DNA from: Myxococcales bacterium 68-20
GTDB lineage: Bacteria > Myxococcota_A > Polyangia > Polyangiales > Polyangiaceae
Length of the DNA stretch: 64,000 bases
NCBI GenBank assembly: GCA_001899635.1
Contig: MKVQ01000024.1
Location: 1-64,000, forward strand
Direction of reading: 5' to 3'
A model generated the notes under the pieces. It was not told the origin of the DNA. It did not search any database and saw only the letters and a program-made list of their open reading frames with translations. The position numbers were made by a program, and so were the translations under genes. Positions 27,201-36,739 of the stretch are shown here, one piece after another. Within the stretch, counting starts at the first letter, position 1. The number at the start of each line of letters is the position of its first letter.

Positions 27201-27699
27201 CGACGAGCGCCTGCGGGAAGTTGCCCTTGCCGATGTCGAGCGGCACCGGGATGCCCGTCGTGAGATCGATCACGTAGAACGGATCGTCGGCCGGATCGTA
27301 GCCGCGCGTGCGTGCCGCGATGTCCTCGAGATCGAGCGCCGCCTCGATCTCCGGGGTGCCGGCGCTCCTCGTGAAGGCGACCGTGACCGGCGCGAACGTG
27401 CCCCAGCCCTCGATGCTGTCGAACCCCTGACGCGCGATCGATTCGAAGCTCGTCGGCGCGACGAGGCTCACGTTGAGCCGGCGGCCCGTGCGGCTCGTGG
27501 GGTCGGCGAACGTCGCGATGTCGTTCGGCTGCGGGATCTCCGGCAGCGGGCGGCGGACCGTATCGAACACGACGAGCGGTCCGGTCCCCGCCGGCGTGCG
27601 CCGAGTGCCCTCGGGCGCCGTGTCGACGGTGCAGGCGGTGAGAGCCGCCGTGACTGCGAGCGCGAACGTGGTTGCCTTGGCGAGCCAGCCGGGCGTCAT
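24244..27699 (-). CDS. Large lipase-like lipoprotein A
   Basis: A 1151-residue secreted lipoprotein with signal peptide and lipobox LTAC. The N-terminal region (LPEIPQPNDIATFADP and later IEGWGTFAPVTVAF) resembles the N-terminal domain of extracellular Pla-1/cef-type lipases. An alpha/beta-hydrolase region has the elbow TSGNSFGGI with candidate nucleophile Ser640 and an oxyanion-side VWAHGTTLHADE. Calcium-loop-like repeats (DLNGDGTPDSGG, DYNGDGILD, DFDGDGVPDVGG) precede the elbow. It is a close paralogue of the protein at 28748-32218. Substrate unknown. The 23360 gene is translationally coupled downstream. Confidence 0.75.
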   Translation of the reverse strand: MTPGWLAKATTFALAVTAALTACTVDTAPEGTRRTPAGTGPLVVFDTVRRPLPEIPQPNDIATFADPTSRTGRRLNVSLVAPTSFESIARQGFDSIEGWGTFAPVTVAFTRSAGTPEIEAALDLEDIAARTRGYDPADDPFYVIDLTTGIPVPLDIGKGNFPQALVDRDKYWVNDPRATEDSLLFETVEEGFGIPQSAYRPELDTDFDGVVDHPNVLVPVNGRNARIEEVIDWYERQSDTLLLRPIVPLEEKREYAVVLTDRLRGPDGAPVRSPFEYIHHAQQTRGAARVREILGDASKGAWFGDVAGTGLERVAFMWTFTTQPVHEDMRILRDGLHGTGPFARLATEFPPDARALRAVGTALDEVDEPPGAIDTTPTCATRKKTPFVVKVAETKEAMGQLLERALGLSGQELERLLQSLDSVDHFVIGTFESPYFLGDPKKEDPNGKFELDFRNGTGRVGRDTVQFWLSVPKATATAKAPFPVTVWAHGTTLHADEIIVRAGYFAKQGLAMMGINMPGHGLYLGPGLEAVANIVFRGSCLSPWVRALGSGRHTDLNGDGTPDSGGLLWSAHIFHSRDNIRQAVIDEMQATRVLRAWDGMRRSTQDYNGDGILDLAGDFDGDGVPDVGGPNVAITTSGNSFGGILAMVHGALDPNVVAAAPISGGGGLMDVATRSALVPDSVLQQVLSPLVVGVPASALPKKDDREQTRCTGDQRSIRLVVNDLTTSREIEVACLTPAELDRGKTVVLTNVRNLERRCARTGEDGRFRIPIPANVGDRLDVQVYDAPDAVRSYKGCDVLEGAPVGRRIKTFEQASIGISPVDDEKKTCEAAYAATDLDPTPGCQQFRDRFYPVGSPLVAVQEGLGLYRQSPEMRRLLNLTQAAVDPSDPINFAPYYGLRTAPGPDGKPLPPRAIIELNTAGDPMVPVGSGYAFARAAGAVPFLPPSFAETHPDWAEYATPRALWDQLGGKTPNEVLVDAHVIEGIARLERTRAGATCAPNYVSSAACTSPPPSSACAQAVYDVDWLSEGDNPWDAPRPPIPLRLARLIDIRANDTFSLDRAWQPRTVGVPFAPDAVGWTGSQPLCGIVNAWTRPDGEHVFVTGNPCKKFDDVVYYSNLLVRFLATQGKDLYYFSHPSSHRCLERELCPFFE

Positions 27700-27891
27700 C
27701 GTGTCCGGATCTAGCACGGGATGATGTGCCGTGTTGTGCGGCGTGGCACGGTCGCGAGGTGGAGGGACCTCGTGAATCTGGGCGTTTGCGCGCGGTGCGC
27801 TCCTTGCTCGTCGCCTGTCCGATGACCCTCTCACGAGAAAGACGAAGCGTGGGAGCTGCATGCGCGCATTCTCTTGCGTACCGTGGGAGCG

Positions 27892-28731
27892 ATGGGCCGC
27901 TCTCGCGGGATATGGGGAAGCGTGCTCGCCGTGGTGGTGGCGAGCGCGTGGACGAGCGACGCGGAGGCGGGGCCGAAGCAGCGACGTGACTATTTCCTCG
28001 ACCCGCCGCAGAAGGGGCTCTGGGCGCACGGCGACGTCCTCACGCTCGGGGCGCAGGCGTCGCTCGAATCGCGGACGCCGATCGAGGACGAGACGTTCGG
28101 AACGCTCGCGGTGCGCGCCAGCGGCCTCGCGAGCATCGGGTTCTCCGAGGCAGCCGCGCACGTGGACGTGCGCTACCTCTTCGTCACCTTCGGCGCCTCG
28201 GCGGGCTATCGCAACGTGTGGCGGACCTACCAGGGAGTCCCCGGGACGGAGGTGTCGCGCTCGCTGCGCCTCGACGCCGACAGCACATCGAGCTTCGAGA
28301 CCAACGCGTGGGGATGGGGCGAGGGCCGGGCGCGCCTGGCGGTCCCGCTCGAGACGTTCTCGTTCGTCACCAATCACGCCGTTCGCTGGGAGGACTCTCC
28401 GCGGAACACGTACGACTGGTTCCACACCAACGTGCACGACGGCGGTGTCCTCTATCGCGCCGACGCGGTGCTTTTCGTGCGGAGCGCGACGCTCGGCGCG
28501 ATCGGCCCGTATGCGCGCTACATGGACATGCCGCGGAACGACGGGCGCAGGCGCGAGCTCTCCGCCGGCTTCATCTACGGGGTGCGGCTCGGGCTGAAGA
28601 AGCGTGATGACCTCCTCAGCGTCTTCGTGCTCGCGCGGCCCGGCGACGACGAGTTCGGCTTTCACACCCTCCGGCTGCCGTTGTGGACGATGGTCGTGTA
28701 CCGAGCGAGCTTCCGCCTGCTCGACTACTGA
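27892..28731 (+). CDS. Outer-membrane beta-barrel-like protein
   Basis: The 279-residue protein has a signal peptide cut near SDAEA-GPKQ. The body has alternating polar and hydrophobic strands with many aromatic girdle residues (VDVRYLFVTFGASAGYRNVW, LWTMVVYRASFRLLDY) and ends in an aromatic residue as barrels do. No named family is recognised. ATG 27892 with GGGAG upstream is preferred to a TTG at 27874. It lies between the two lipase-like genes: divergent from A and convergent with B (16-bp gap). Confidence 0.65.
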   Translation: MGRSRGIWGSVLAVVVASAWTSDAEAGPKQRRDYFLDPPQKGLWAHGDVLTLGAQASLESRTPIEDETFGTLAVRASGLASIGFSEAAAHVDVRYLFVTFGASAGYRNVWRTYQGVPGTEVSRSLRLDADSTSSFETNAWGWGEGRARLAVPLETFSFVTNHAVRWEDSPRNTYDWFHTNVHDGGVLYRADAVLFVRSATLGAIGPYARYMDMPRNDGRRRELSAGFIYGVRLGLKKRDDLLSVFVLARPGDDEFGFHTLRLPLWTMVVYRASFRLLDY

Positions 28732-28747
28732 CCGTCGACGGGTTCGT

Positions 28748-31700
28748 TCAGCGCATGAAATCGCAGGTGCCGTCGACGAGGCAGCCGTGCGTCTTGGGGT
28801 GGCTCAGGTAGTAGACGTCCCGTCCACCGGACGCGAAGAACCGCGCCATGAGCGCGTTGCCGTAGGCCGCGAAGTCCCACGCACGGCACGCGTCGCCGGT
28901 GCTCCAGGTGTGCTGGCCTTTCGGAACGATGTAGTGGTTGAAGAGGCCGACGACTCGTTCGGACGCCGTCCAGCTCGACTCGTCCGGTCCGAACGGGACG
29001 CCGCGGAGCCGAGGCTCCCACGCCGCGGCGAGCGACGTCGAGTCGGCGACGCGCACGTTTGCGACGCGGCCCAGACGGAGCGGGACGTCGGGGTGAGGCT
29101 GATCGTAGGGCAGGCGGCCTTCGCTCACCCAGTCGGCGTCATAGAGCGCGGTCATGCACTCGTACGGCTCGATCGTGACGGAGCGCGTGCACAGCTCGGC
29201 GTTCTCGGTGGAGTAGTTCGCCTTGCAGGCGGGACCGGCGCTGGTCCGGCCGAGGCGCGGGATCCCCTCTACGACGCCGTTGTCGACGAGGAACTTCATC
29301 GGCGTTCGCTGGCCGAGGCGATCGTAGAGCTCGCGCGGCGTCGCGTAGTCGGCCCACGCCGGGAAGCGCTCGGCCGCGCTCGGTGGCAAGAAGGGCAGCG
29401 CGCCGGCCGCCCGCGCGAACGCGTAGTGCGAGGAGACCTGGACGAAATTGTCGCCCACCGTGTTGATCGCGAGGAGCGCGTGCGGCGCTACACGCTGGCC
29501 GTTCTCGTCGAAGAGCGGCTTCAGCATGTAGTACGGCGCGAACGCGATCGGATCGCCGGGATCGAGCGCGGCCTGCGCGAGGTCCCGGAAGCGGCGCATC
29601 GCCGGTGTCTGCCTTTGGATGCCGAGGCCCTCGTTCGGCGCGACGAGCGGTGTGCCCACCGGGAAGAAGCGATCGCGGAACTGCTGGCAGCCCTCGGCGA
29701 CTTCGCACTTGTCGCGATCGGAGTCCGCGACGGGTAAGACCGCGATCGCAGCTTGTTCGAAGTCGCGGATGCGCCGCCCGACCGGCGCGCCGTCCTCGAC
29801 CTTGCAGCCGTCGTACGAGGCGACGACGTCGGGCGCGGTGTAGATCTGGACGTCGAGCTTGTCGCCCGTGCTCGTCGGGAGCGCGATGCGGAAGCGCCCG
29901 TCTTTGTCGGTCCGCGCGCAGCGCACCTCGCTCGACGTGACGTTGGTCACCACCACCGTCATGCCGGCGGACAGCTCCTGCGCGTCGAGGCACGCGAGCT
30001 CGAGCTCCTGGTTGCGTACGCCCTCGTTGACCTGGAGGCGCACCGTCCGCTGGCCGGCGGTGCAGCGCGAGCCGATGCTCTCGATCCGCTCGCCGTCCGG
30101 GCGCGCCGGCCGCTCGCTCGCCGGAACCGAGAACACCACCGGGCCCATGAGCTGCGCGGTGACCGACTCGACGACGCCGTACGAGCGGAACGCGACGTCC
30201 ATTGCCAGGCCGCCGCCGCCCGACATCGGTGCGGACGCGATCATGTGCGGCTCGATCCCGCCCTGGATGTCGCTCATGATCCCGCCGAGCGACTCCCCGG
30301 TCGCGAAGTAGGAGACGTTCGGGCCACCGACGTCGGGGACGCCGTCGCCGTCGAAGTCTCCGGCGATCTCCGGCTTGCCGTCGCTGGTGAAGTCCTGCGT
30401 TCCCATGCGCCCATCGAAGGAGCGCAGGATCCGGACGAGGTTCATCCCGTCGAGGATCCCCTGCCGGACGTTGTCGCGGGTGTGGAAGATGTGTGACGTC
30501 CACCAGAACCAGCCGCTGTCGCCGACGCCGTCGCCGTTGAGATCGTGCGCGCGCCCGCCGAGGACGCCGTCGAAGAACGGCACGACGCAGTTCGGTCCGA
30601 GCAGCGCCCGGGCGATCCGCTGATCGCCTTCTCCGAGCACGAGGCCGTGGCCGGGGTTGTTGTAGCCGATGAGCGCGATCCCCTGGCGTGCGAAGTCGCC
30701 GCCATAGAGCAGCGCTTCGTCCGCGTGACCGGTGACGCCGTGCCCGAAGAACGCGACGGGGAACGGTTGCTTCTGCTCGCCTTTCGCCTTCGGCACGACG
30801 AGGACCCACTGCACGTCGTCGGTCCGGACCTCGCCCTCGCCGGTACGGAAGCTCACGTTGAAGCGGGCGTCCGGATCGCGCGAGGCCGGATCGCCCATGA
30901 GGTAGGGCGACTTGAACGAGCCGATGACGACGTGGTCGATGTACTGGAGCGAGTCCATCGCCGCCGTGAGGCCGCCTTTGTCGAGGCCGAACACCTGCTC
31001 GAAGATCAGGCGGAACGATCCCCGGAGGTCCTCGTCGTTCAGCTTTAGGATGAACGGCGTCTTCGCTCGCTGGACGCACGCCGGGCTCGACGTCTCCCAG
31101 CCGGCGGGCTGCCCATCGCTCGCGGGCCCGTTGCCGGCGACGCGCGAGACGGTGAGGTCGGGCGGGTATTCGTGCTTCCAGCGCGCGAACGGCCCCTTGC
31201 CGTAGAGGCCATCACGTAGGAGGCGCAGGTCCTCGTGCGTGGGCTGCGTGGTGAACGTCCAGGCGAATGCCACGCGATCGAGGCCGGTCCCGGCGACGTC
31301 GCCGTAGTAGCTCGCCAGGCTCTTGTCGGTGAGCCACTCCTTCAGACGCGTGATGCCGGCGCGCTGTGAAGGGTGGTGGATCGCCTCGAAGGGCGAGCGT
31401 ACCGGCTGCCCGCTCGGGCCCCTCAGCCGATCGGTGAGGACGACGGCGTACTCCGTCTTCTCGTCGAGCGGGACGATCGGCCGGAGGATCAGCGTGTCGG
31501 TCTCGCGCTCGTACCACGTGATGATGTCATCGACGCCGGGGATCGAGGAAGGCGTGCTCCTCCGCCGGGGCCGCGTGTTCGGATGATCGAGGACGCCGTC
31601 GAAGTCACGATCGAGCTCGGGGCGGTACGCGCTCTGCGGGAGGCCGGCGCCCTCCTCGACGGTCTCGAAGATCAGGTTCGACTCGCTCGCCTTCGGATCG

Positions 31701-32218
31701 TTCGGGCCATAGCGAAACGGATCGCGGAGGACCACGGGGTAGTAGCCGCTCCCGACGTCGACGAGGACGGGGATGCCGGTCGTGAGGTTGACGACGTAGA
31801 ACGGATCGTTCGACGGGTCGTGCTCGTCGCCTTCCATTCGATCGGCGACCGCGTCGATGTCGATCGCGGGCTCGCGTGGATCGGCGCCGGCGGCGCGCTC
31901 GAACGCGACGGTGATGGGGGAGGAGACACCCCAGCCTTCCATCGACGCGAAGTCCTCCCGGGCGCGCCGCTCCATGTGGGTCGGCGCGATCAGGCTCACG
32001 TTCACGCGGACGCCCGTGCGGCTCGTCGGATCGGCGAACGTCGCGACGTCGTTCGGGAGCGGCACCTCGGGCAGAGGGCGGCGCGAGGTGTCGAACTTCA
32101 CCTGAGGGCCGGTTCCGGGCGGCGTGCGCCGGAGACCGTCGGGTGCGGTGTCGACCTCGCATGCAACGACGAGCCCGAGCCCGAGACCGAGGAGGAGGAA
32201 GGGGAGGACGGGCCGCAT
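28748..32218 (-). CDS. Large lipase-like lipoprotein B
   Basis: A 1156-residue paralogue of the protein at 24244-27699 with the same order of elements: lipobox VVAC, the N-terminal PLPNDVATFADPTSRTGVRV region, LRPIVPLDEKTEYAVVLTDR, HGVTGHADEALL, calcium-type loops DLNGDGVGDSG and DFDGDGVPDVGG, the elbow ATGESLGGI with candidate nucleophile Ser643, and a C-terminal part ending YYLSHPKTHGCLVDGTCDF. The barrel gene at 32312 is upstream on the same strand (93-bp gap), suggesting an outer-membrane export or anchoring partnership. Confidence 0.75.
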   Translation of the reverse strand: MRPVLPFLLLGLGLGLVVACEVDTAPDGLRRTPPGTGPQVKFDTSRRPLPEVPLPNDVATFADPTSRTGVRVNVSLIAPTHMERRAREDFASMEGWGVSSPITVAFERAAGADPREPAIDIDAVADRMEGDEHDPSNDPFYVVNLTTGIPVLVDVGSGYYPVVLRDPFRYGPNDPKASESNLIFETVEEGAGLPQSAYRPELDRDFDGVLDHPNTRPRRRSTPSSIPGVDDIITWYERETDTLILRPIVPLDEKTEYAVVLTDRLRGPSGQPVRSPFEAIHHPSQRAGITRLKEWLTDKSLASYYGDVAGTGLDRVAFAWTFTTQPTHEDLRLLRDGLYGKGPFARWKHEYPPDLTVSRVAGNGPASDGQPAGWETSSPACVQRAKTPFILKLNDEDLRGSFRLIFEQVFGLDKGGLTAAMDSLQYIDHVVIGSFKSPYLMGDPASRDPDARFNVSFRTGEGEVRTDDVQWVLVVPKAKGEQKQPFPVAFFGHGVTGHADEALLYGGDFARQGIALIGYNNPGHGLVLGEGDQRIARALLGPNCVVPFFDGVLGGRAHDLNGDGVGDSGWFWWTSHIFHTRDNVRQGILDGMNLVRILRSFDGRMGTQDFTSDGKPEIAGDFDGDGVPDVGGPNVSYFATGESLGGIMSDIQGGIEPHMIASAPMSGGGGLAMDVAFRSYGVVESVTAQLMGPVVFSVPASERPARPDGERIESIGSRCTAGQRTVRLQVNEGVRNQELELACLDAQELSAGMTVVVTNVTSSEVRCARTDKDGRFRIALPTSTGDKLDVQIYTAPDVVASYDGCKVEDGAPVGRRIRDFEQAAIAVLPVADSDRDKCEVAEGCQQFRDRFFPVGTPLVAPNEGLGIQRQTPAMRRFRDLAQAALDPGDPIAFAPYYMLKPLFDENGQRVAPHALLAINTVGDNFVQVSSHYAFARAAGALPFLPPSAAERFPAWADYATPRELYDRLGQRTPMKFLVDNGVVEGIPRLGRTSAGPACKANYSTENAELCTRSVTIEPYECMTALYDADWVSEGRLPYDQPHPDVPLRLGRVANVRVADSTSLAAAWEPRLRGVPFGPDESSWTASERVVGLFNHYIVPKGQHTWSTGDACRAWDFAAYGNALMARFFASGGRDVYYLSHPKTHGCLVDGTCDFMR

Positions 32219-32311
32219 CCGGGACCTCCGTAGCTATATCCCGTGACGAAGCCCCACGCTTCAGCGAACGGTTCGCTCGCCGATCACGTCGCGACGCCGT
32301 CGCGACGGGGA

Positions 32312-34057
32312 TCAGAACAGGAGACCGACGCGGCCCATGGCGAGCCACTGCGTGTTCATCCGCACGCCGTTTGCGTCCTCGAGCGCGCCGCCAGGGAAGA
32401 GCACGCCTGCCTGGGCGCCGACTTGCGCCTTGAGGCCGTACTGGAGGGGGATGCGTCCCTCGACGCCGGCGTCGAGCTCGACGCCGAGGTCCTTCTTTCT
32501 CGGGCTGCCGCCGCGATAGTTCACGTACGAGCCGCCGGTCGTGAGGCGGTAGGGATCGACGACGTCGCTCGTCGACTGTGCGATGACCATGCCGCCCTTC
32601 AGGTCGAGCCAGTGGCGCGGGCGGTAGATCGCGGTCGGGTTGATGTACTGCGCGCCGAAGACGCCGCCGTTGGACGGCAAGAGATCGACGCCGGGCGTGG
32701 GGCGCGTCGCGTTCGAGAGGAGCGGGTCGGTCGCCGCGGTGGCCGCGCGCGCGGTCTGGAAGCGGAGCACCTCGTCGAAGAGGAGGAGACCCACGCGGTG
32801 GTTCGGATCGAACACGAAGCGGCGCTGCGTTCCGTCGTACGGATCGGCGTCGCCCGACGCGTAGCCCACCTCGAGCTGGGCGACGATGTCGCCGTAAGGC
32901 ACGCCCTTGTCGGACGCCGTGCCGAGGTAGCTCGCGCTCGTGCGTCGTGCGCTCGCCGTATCGCCGTTGCCCCACGTGCCGGACGACCACGCGCGGTGGA
33001 CGACGCCGATCTTCGCGGCGCCGCCGTAGGATCGGACATCCGTCTTGCCGCCGGAGAGCGCCTGGTCCGCGGTGCGGATGAAGTTGGTCGAGCCGAGGAT
33101 GTACGCCGCCTCGGCCTCGGCGAAGACGAACGCGTCGGAGTCCCCCGGGATGGGCCGCGCGATCTTTCCGTGGAGGTCGATCGCGATGGCGTCGAGCTCG
33201 TCGGTGTAGCCGAAGAGCGGCGAGCCGCTCGTCTTGTCGTTCTTCTGATGCCGGAAGGTGGAGAACACGCCGAGCTGGTCCGGGCCCTTCTCCCAGAAGG
33301 CCGCGAGGACGCCCTGGAACGCTTGCTGGCCGCGCGAGAGGCGCGCGTTCTGATCGCGGAAGACGAGGTCGCCGGCGATCGCGAGGTAGAAGTCGCTGTC
33401 CTTGCCGCCGGGCTTCGTGGCGAAGAGGATGCGCTCGCTGATGGAGCCGTAGCGGTAGTCGCCGAAGAGCGTCGGGTGATCGCCGTCGTTGGCGAGGATG
33501 CCCATGCCCCAGTGGTTCGGCTGCTGACCGACGCGGACGACGCCGAAGGGGAGCCGCCACTGTGCGTAGAGCCATCGCGGCTGGACGTTGCTGAAGCCGT
33601 TGTACGCGTCGCGGGGCGTCTGGTCGGCGTGCGTATCGCGCGCCTTGTCGCCGGCGAGGAGGCCCGTGACGAGATCGATCTGGCCGATGAGCTCGAGCGT
33701 ATCGAGCATCTGGAGTCGCGGCGTGAGGCGGAGCCAGTGGCTCAAGAACTGGTTCTGCCCGAGCGACTGCTCGACGAGGCCTGGCCGTCGATCGATCGCG
33801 CTCGCGGTCGCGACGAGCGGGAAGCTTCGCTGCACCTGGTAACGGACCTGGTACTCGCCATGGACGAAGAACCGGTAGGCCTCGGGATCCGGCGGCGGCA
33901 CTTCGGGCCGACCCGTGTCGAGGATCAGGCGCGGGAAGTCCTTCGGGACTGCGGCCTCGGCCGCATCGACGTCGGCGGCGCGGACACCGCTAGTCCATGC
34001 GCTCGTCAACAGAACCAGCGCACCAGCGAGCACCCGTCTCATGAGCGGCGGCAGCAT
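32312..34057 (-). CDS. Outer-membrane porin-like barrel protein
   Basis: The 581-residue product starts at ATG 34057 with a signal peptide (VLAGALVLLTSAWTSGVRA). The body shows many beta strands (WLYAQWRLPFGVVRVGQQPN, YLAIAGDLVFRD, AKIGVVHRAWSSGTWGN) and ends QWLAMGRVGLLF, with the terminal Phe expected for BAM-dependent barrels. No specific transporter family could be assigned. It lies upstream of lipase-like B on the same strand. Confidence 0.7.
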   Translation of the reverse strand: MLPPLMRRVLAGALVLLTSAWTSGVRAADVDAAEAAVPKDFPRLILDTGRPEVPPPDPEAYRFFVHGEYQVRYQVQRSFPLVATASAIDRRPGLVEQSLGQNQFLSHWLRLTPRLQMLDTLELIGQIDLVTGLLAGDKARDTHADQTPRDAYNGFSNVQPRWLYAQWRLPFGVVRVGQQPNHWGMGILANDGDHPTLFGDYRYGSISERILFATKPGGKDSDFYLAIAGDLVFRDQNARLSRGQQAFQGVLAAFWEKGPDQLGVFSTFRHQKNDKTSGSPLFGYTDELDAIAIDLHGKIARPIPGDSDAFVFAEAEAAYILGSTNFIRTADQALSGGKTDVRSYGGAAKIGVVHRAWSSGTWGNGDTASARRTSASYLGTASDKGVPYGDIVAQLEVGYASGDADPYDGTQRRFVFDPNHRVGLLLFDEVLRFQTARAATAATDPLLSNATRPTPGVDLLPSNGGVFGAQYINPTAIYRPRHWLDLKGGMVIAQSTSDVVDPYRLTTGGSYVNYRGGSPRKKDLGVELDAGVEGRIPLQYGLKAQVGAQAGVLFPGGALEDANGVRMNTQWLAMGRVGLLF

Positions 34058-34150
34058 AGTCGCGTTTGAGCGGCCTCGTCTCAGCCGAAGGCACATCCGC
34101 CGCACGCGGCCTTGCATCGCGGTCCTCGCGTCCCCCGCTGGATCGATCGC

Positions 34151-34256
34151 CTCCCACATGAGGATCCAATGCCTCACCTTGCAGGAGCTGCCGCGACCAC
34201 ATTTCAATAACTTGGCGCAAGGATGAGCGCGGTATGGCTCATGCTACATGTGGGAG
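34151..34256. repeat. Distant inverted repeat upstream of the porin-like gene
   Basis: CTCCCACATG (34151-34160) and CATGTGGGAG (34247-34256) are perfect 10-bp inverted copies separated by 86 bp, within the divergent gap between the porin-like gene and hutH. They could be paired operator half-sites. The 34058-34629 gap otherwise contains only the dyad at 34463-34491; no convincing gene was seen. Confidence 0.4.
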
Positions 34257-34462
34257 TCAGTCGGCAAGCAGCAGTGCCAGAGCCCGTTCGAGCCTGAACG
34301 AGCGACGCCCGATTCAAGAGGAATCGCGCATCGACTCTTCCGCCCGTTCGATGCTCGCAGCGCCGTCGTGAGCCGTCGACCGCAGCCAACGTTCCCCTCC
34401 TCAGCAGCATTCGCGCTTCGAGCGCCAAGCCCGAAGCACACCGGCCGCTCCGTCTCTGGAGC

Positions 34463-34491
34463 CGCTCGATGACGATTGACGTCATCGAGCG
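34463..34491. promoter_or_regulatory. Perfect 12-bp dyad upstream of hutH
   Basis: CGCTCGATGACG-ATTGA-CGTCATCGAGCG is a perfect inverted repeat with a 5-nt centre, 139 bp before the hutH start. No T-run follows, so it is either an operator or a factor-dependent terminator for the opposite strand. Confidence 0.45.
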
Positions 34492-34629
34492 ACTCCTCGA
34501 CGGGCGGCCGGAGTCGTTTCCATCATCGCCTTCGCCGAGGACGACGCGCCTCCAACGAATCGTCGTCGTCCTGGATCGGCGACGCATCACCGAGTTGTAA
34601 CGGCGCCGTGGAAGGGGTACGGACGGCGC

Positions 34630-36189
34630 ATGTCAGCTCCGGTCTTCATCGGTCGACCCCTTACACTGCTCGAGCTCGAGGACGTCGCGGTTCGAGGTCG
34701 TCCGGTCGCCTTCGCCGAAGAGGCACGAGCGAAGGTCGTTCGTTCGCGCGCCGCCATCGATGCCATCACCAAGGCGGGCGACGCCGCGCCGAACGTCTAC
34801 GGAGTCAACACCGGCTTCGGCGCGCTCAGCGAGACGCGCATCTCGGCGAACGACGTCCGTGAGCTGCAGCAGAACCTCGTTCGCTCGCACGCGACCGGCG
34901 TGGGTCCCGATCTGTCCACGCCCGAGGTCCGCGGGATCATGCTCCTTCGCGCGCAGGTCCTCGCGCTCGGTCACTCCGGGGTGCGCGAGGAGCTCGTCGA
35001 CGTGCTCGTCGCGATGCTCAACGCGAAGGTCCACCCGCGGATCCCGTCTCAGGGATCGGTCGGCGCGTCCGGCGATCTCGGGCCGCTCGCGCATCTCGCC
35101 CTCGCGATGATCGGGGAAGGGGAGGCGCGCCTCGAGTCAGGCCCCACACGCCCGAGCGCGGAGGTGCTCCGCGAGGCGGGGGTGAAGCCCGTCGTCCTCG
35201 AGGCCAAAGAGGGGCTCGCGCTCATCAACGGCACCCAGTACATGGCCTCGCTCGGCACGCTCGCGCTTCTCGAAGCCGAGCGCCTCGCCGTCGCCGCCGA
35301 CATCGCCGGGGCGATGAGCCTCGAGGCGCTCAAGGGAACGAGCCGTCCGTTCGACGAGCGTCTCCACGAGGCTCGCCCGCATCCCGGACAGAAGACGGTC
35401 TCCAAGAACCTGCGCGCGCTCCTCGCCGAGAGCGAGATCGCCGAGAGTCACAAGGACTGCGGCAAGGTGCAGGACGCCTATTCGCTCCGCTGCATGCCGC
35501 AGGTCCACGGCGCGACGCGCGATGCGCTCAGCTGGGTGCGCTCCGTCCTCGAGCGCGAGGTCAACAGCGTCACCGACAACCCGAGCGTCTTCGTCGACCG
35601 CGGCGAGACGGAGATCCTGAGCGGCGGCAACTTCCACGGGCAGCCGCTCGCGCTTGCGCTCGACCTCGCGGCGATGGCCGCCGCCGAGCTCGCCAACATC
35701 AGCGAGCGACGCGTCGAGCAGCTCGTGAACCCCGCGCTCTCCACCGGGCTCACGCCGTTCCTCGCGCCGGGGGGACCGAAGAGCGGCCTCCACTCGGGCT
35801 TCATGATCGCCCAGGTCACGAGCGCCTCGCTCGTCAGCGAGAACAAGGTGCTCGCGCATCCGGCGAGCGTCGACTCGATCCCGTCTTCGGCCGGGAAGGA
35901 GGACCACGTCTCGATGGGCAGCGTGAGCGCGAAGAAGCTCCGCGACGTCGTCCGCAACGTGCGCTCGTGCCTCGCGATCGAGGTCATGACCGCCGCCGCG
36001 GGGCTCGACCAGCGCAAGCCGCTCCGCCCGAGCCGGGGCGTCGAGGCCGCGCTCGCCAAGGTGCGCGAGCGCGTCGCGCCGATGACCGGCGATCGTCCGC
36101 TCTACAAGGACATCGAGGCGGTCACCGCGCTCGTCGCGGAGAGCGAGCTCACGCGGGCGGTCGAGCGCGCCGTCGGCTCCCTCGCCTGA
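34630..36189 (+). CDS. hutH: Histidine ammonia-lyase
   Basis: HutH deaminates histidine to urocanate. The 519-residue protein has the autocatalytic MIO tripeptide A146-S147-G148 in [16 protein letters not shown]. Other family segments include [64 protein letters not shown] and [15 protein letters not shown]. It stands alone without hutU, hutI or hutG. Its 3' end overlaps by 41 bp the tail of the lipoprotein gene on the other strand. A decayed copy of its 3' end occurs at 58347-58461. Confidence 0.96.
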   Translation: MSAPVFIGRPLTLLELEDVAVRGRPVAFAEEARAKVVRSRAAIDAITKAGDAAPNVYGVNTGFGALSETRISANDVRELQQNLVRSHATGVGPDLSTPEVRGIMLLRAQVLALGHSGVREELVDVLVAMLNAKVHPRIPSQGSVGASGDLGPLAHLALAMIGEGEARLESGPTRPSAEVLREAGVKPVVLEAKEGLALINGTQYMASLGTLALLEAERLAVAADIAGAMSLEALKGTSRPFDERLHEARPHPGQKTVSKNLRALLAESEIAESHKDCGKVQDAYSLRCMPQVHGATRDALSWVRSVLEREVNSVTDNPSVFVDRGETEILSGGNFHGQPLALALDLAAMAAAELANISERRVEQLVNPALSTGLTPFLAPGGPKSGLHSGFMIAQVTSASLVSENKVLAHPASVDSIPSSAGKEDHVSMGSVSAKKLRDVVRNVRSCLAIEVMTAAAGLDQRKPLRPSRGVEAALAKVRERVAPMTGDRPLYKDIEAVTALVAESELTRAVERAVGSLA

Positions 36190-36679
36190 AGGAGCCTGAA
36201 CCCTCACCTAAAGCACCAGTCAGTTTGCTCCCGTCGGATCGAAGCCGATTTCCGTCGCATCGCTTCGTCCCTCCTCCTCCGGATACTTCAGTATCTGTCG
36301 TCCTCGCTCCTCGCGCTGCGACCGTGCGCGTGGCCGCCGCGCCCCAAGCGATCAATCCGACGACGAGAGGGGCGGTCGGCGAGCCCGCCGGCGGACAGGC
36401 CGTGAGGGGCGCCGGATACATCCTGTATACGAGCGAGTCCCTGGCCGGGCTCGTCACGGCGACGTAGGCCGAGGTCCCGCCGTAGGGGATGCCGTCCGGG
36501 AAACCGGCTCGATCGACGGGGGTGGCCCCCGCGGCGCCGTCGGTGCTGCCGCCGTCGACACCGCCGTCGTCTCCCCCCGTCGCGTCCTGGGGACCGATGG
36601 GGTCGAGGCTCCCGCACGCGGCCGCGAACGCGAGCACCAGGACGACGACGGGGCGCGAAAGAACAATCTTCATGAGCAT
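36149..36679 (-). CDS. Small lipoprotein, possibly damaged at its C-terminus
   Basis: ATG 36679 (GAGGG upstream) opens a signal peptide with lipobox AAAC ([16 protein letters not shown]), followed by an Asp/Gly-rich linker typical of local lipoproteins and about 50 plausible residues ([20 protein letters not shown]). After about residue 120 the sequence becomes basic and low-complexity and runs into the hutH tail, so the gene may have lost its normal stop by a frameshift or truncation. Function unknown. Confidence 0.5.
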   Translation of the reverse strand: MLMKIVLSRPVVVLVLAFAAACGSLDPIGPQDATGGDDGGVDGGSTDGAAGATPVDRAGFPDGIPYGGTSAYVAVTSPARDSLVYRMYPAPLTACPPAGSPTAPLVVGLIAWGAAATRTVAARGARTTDTEVSGGGGTKRCDGNRLRSDGSKLTGALGEGSGSFRRGSRRRARPPA

Positions 36680-36739
36680 GCCCTCAGCAGTTTTCCCTGA
36701 CGGACAAGAGGTGGCCGCGAGTCGATGCCACGGCTCACG

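Noticed and set aside
27700-28665. N-terminal extension of lipase-like A through the barrel gene region
   Set aside because: The signal peptide and lipobox start at 27699; the upstream part is antisense to the barrel gene.
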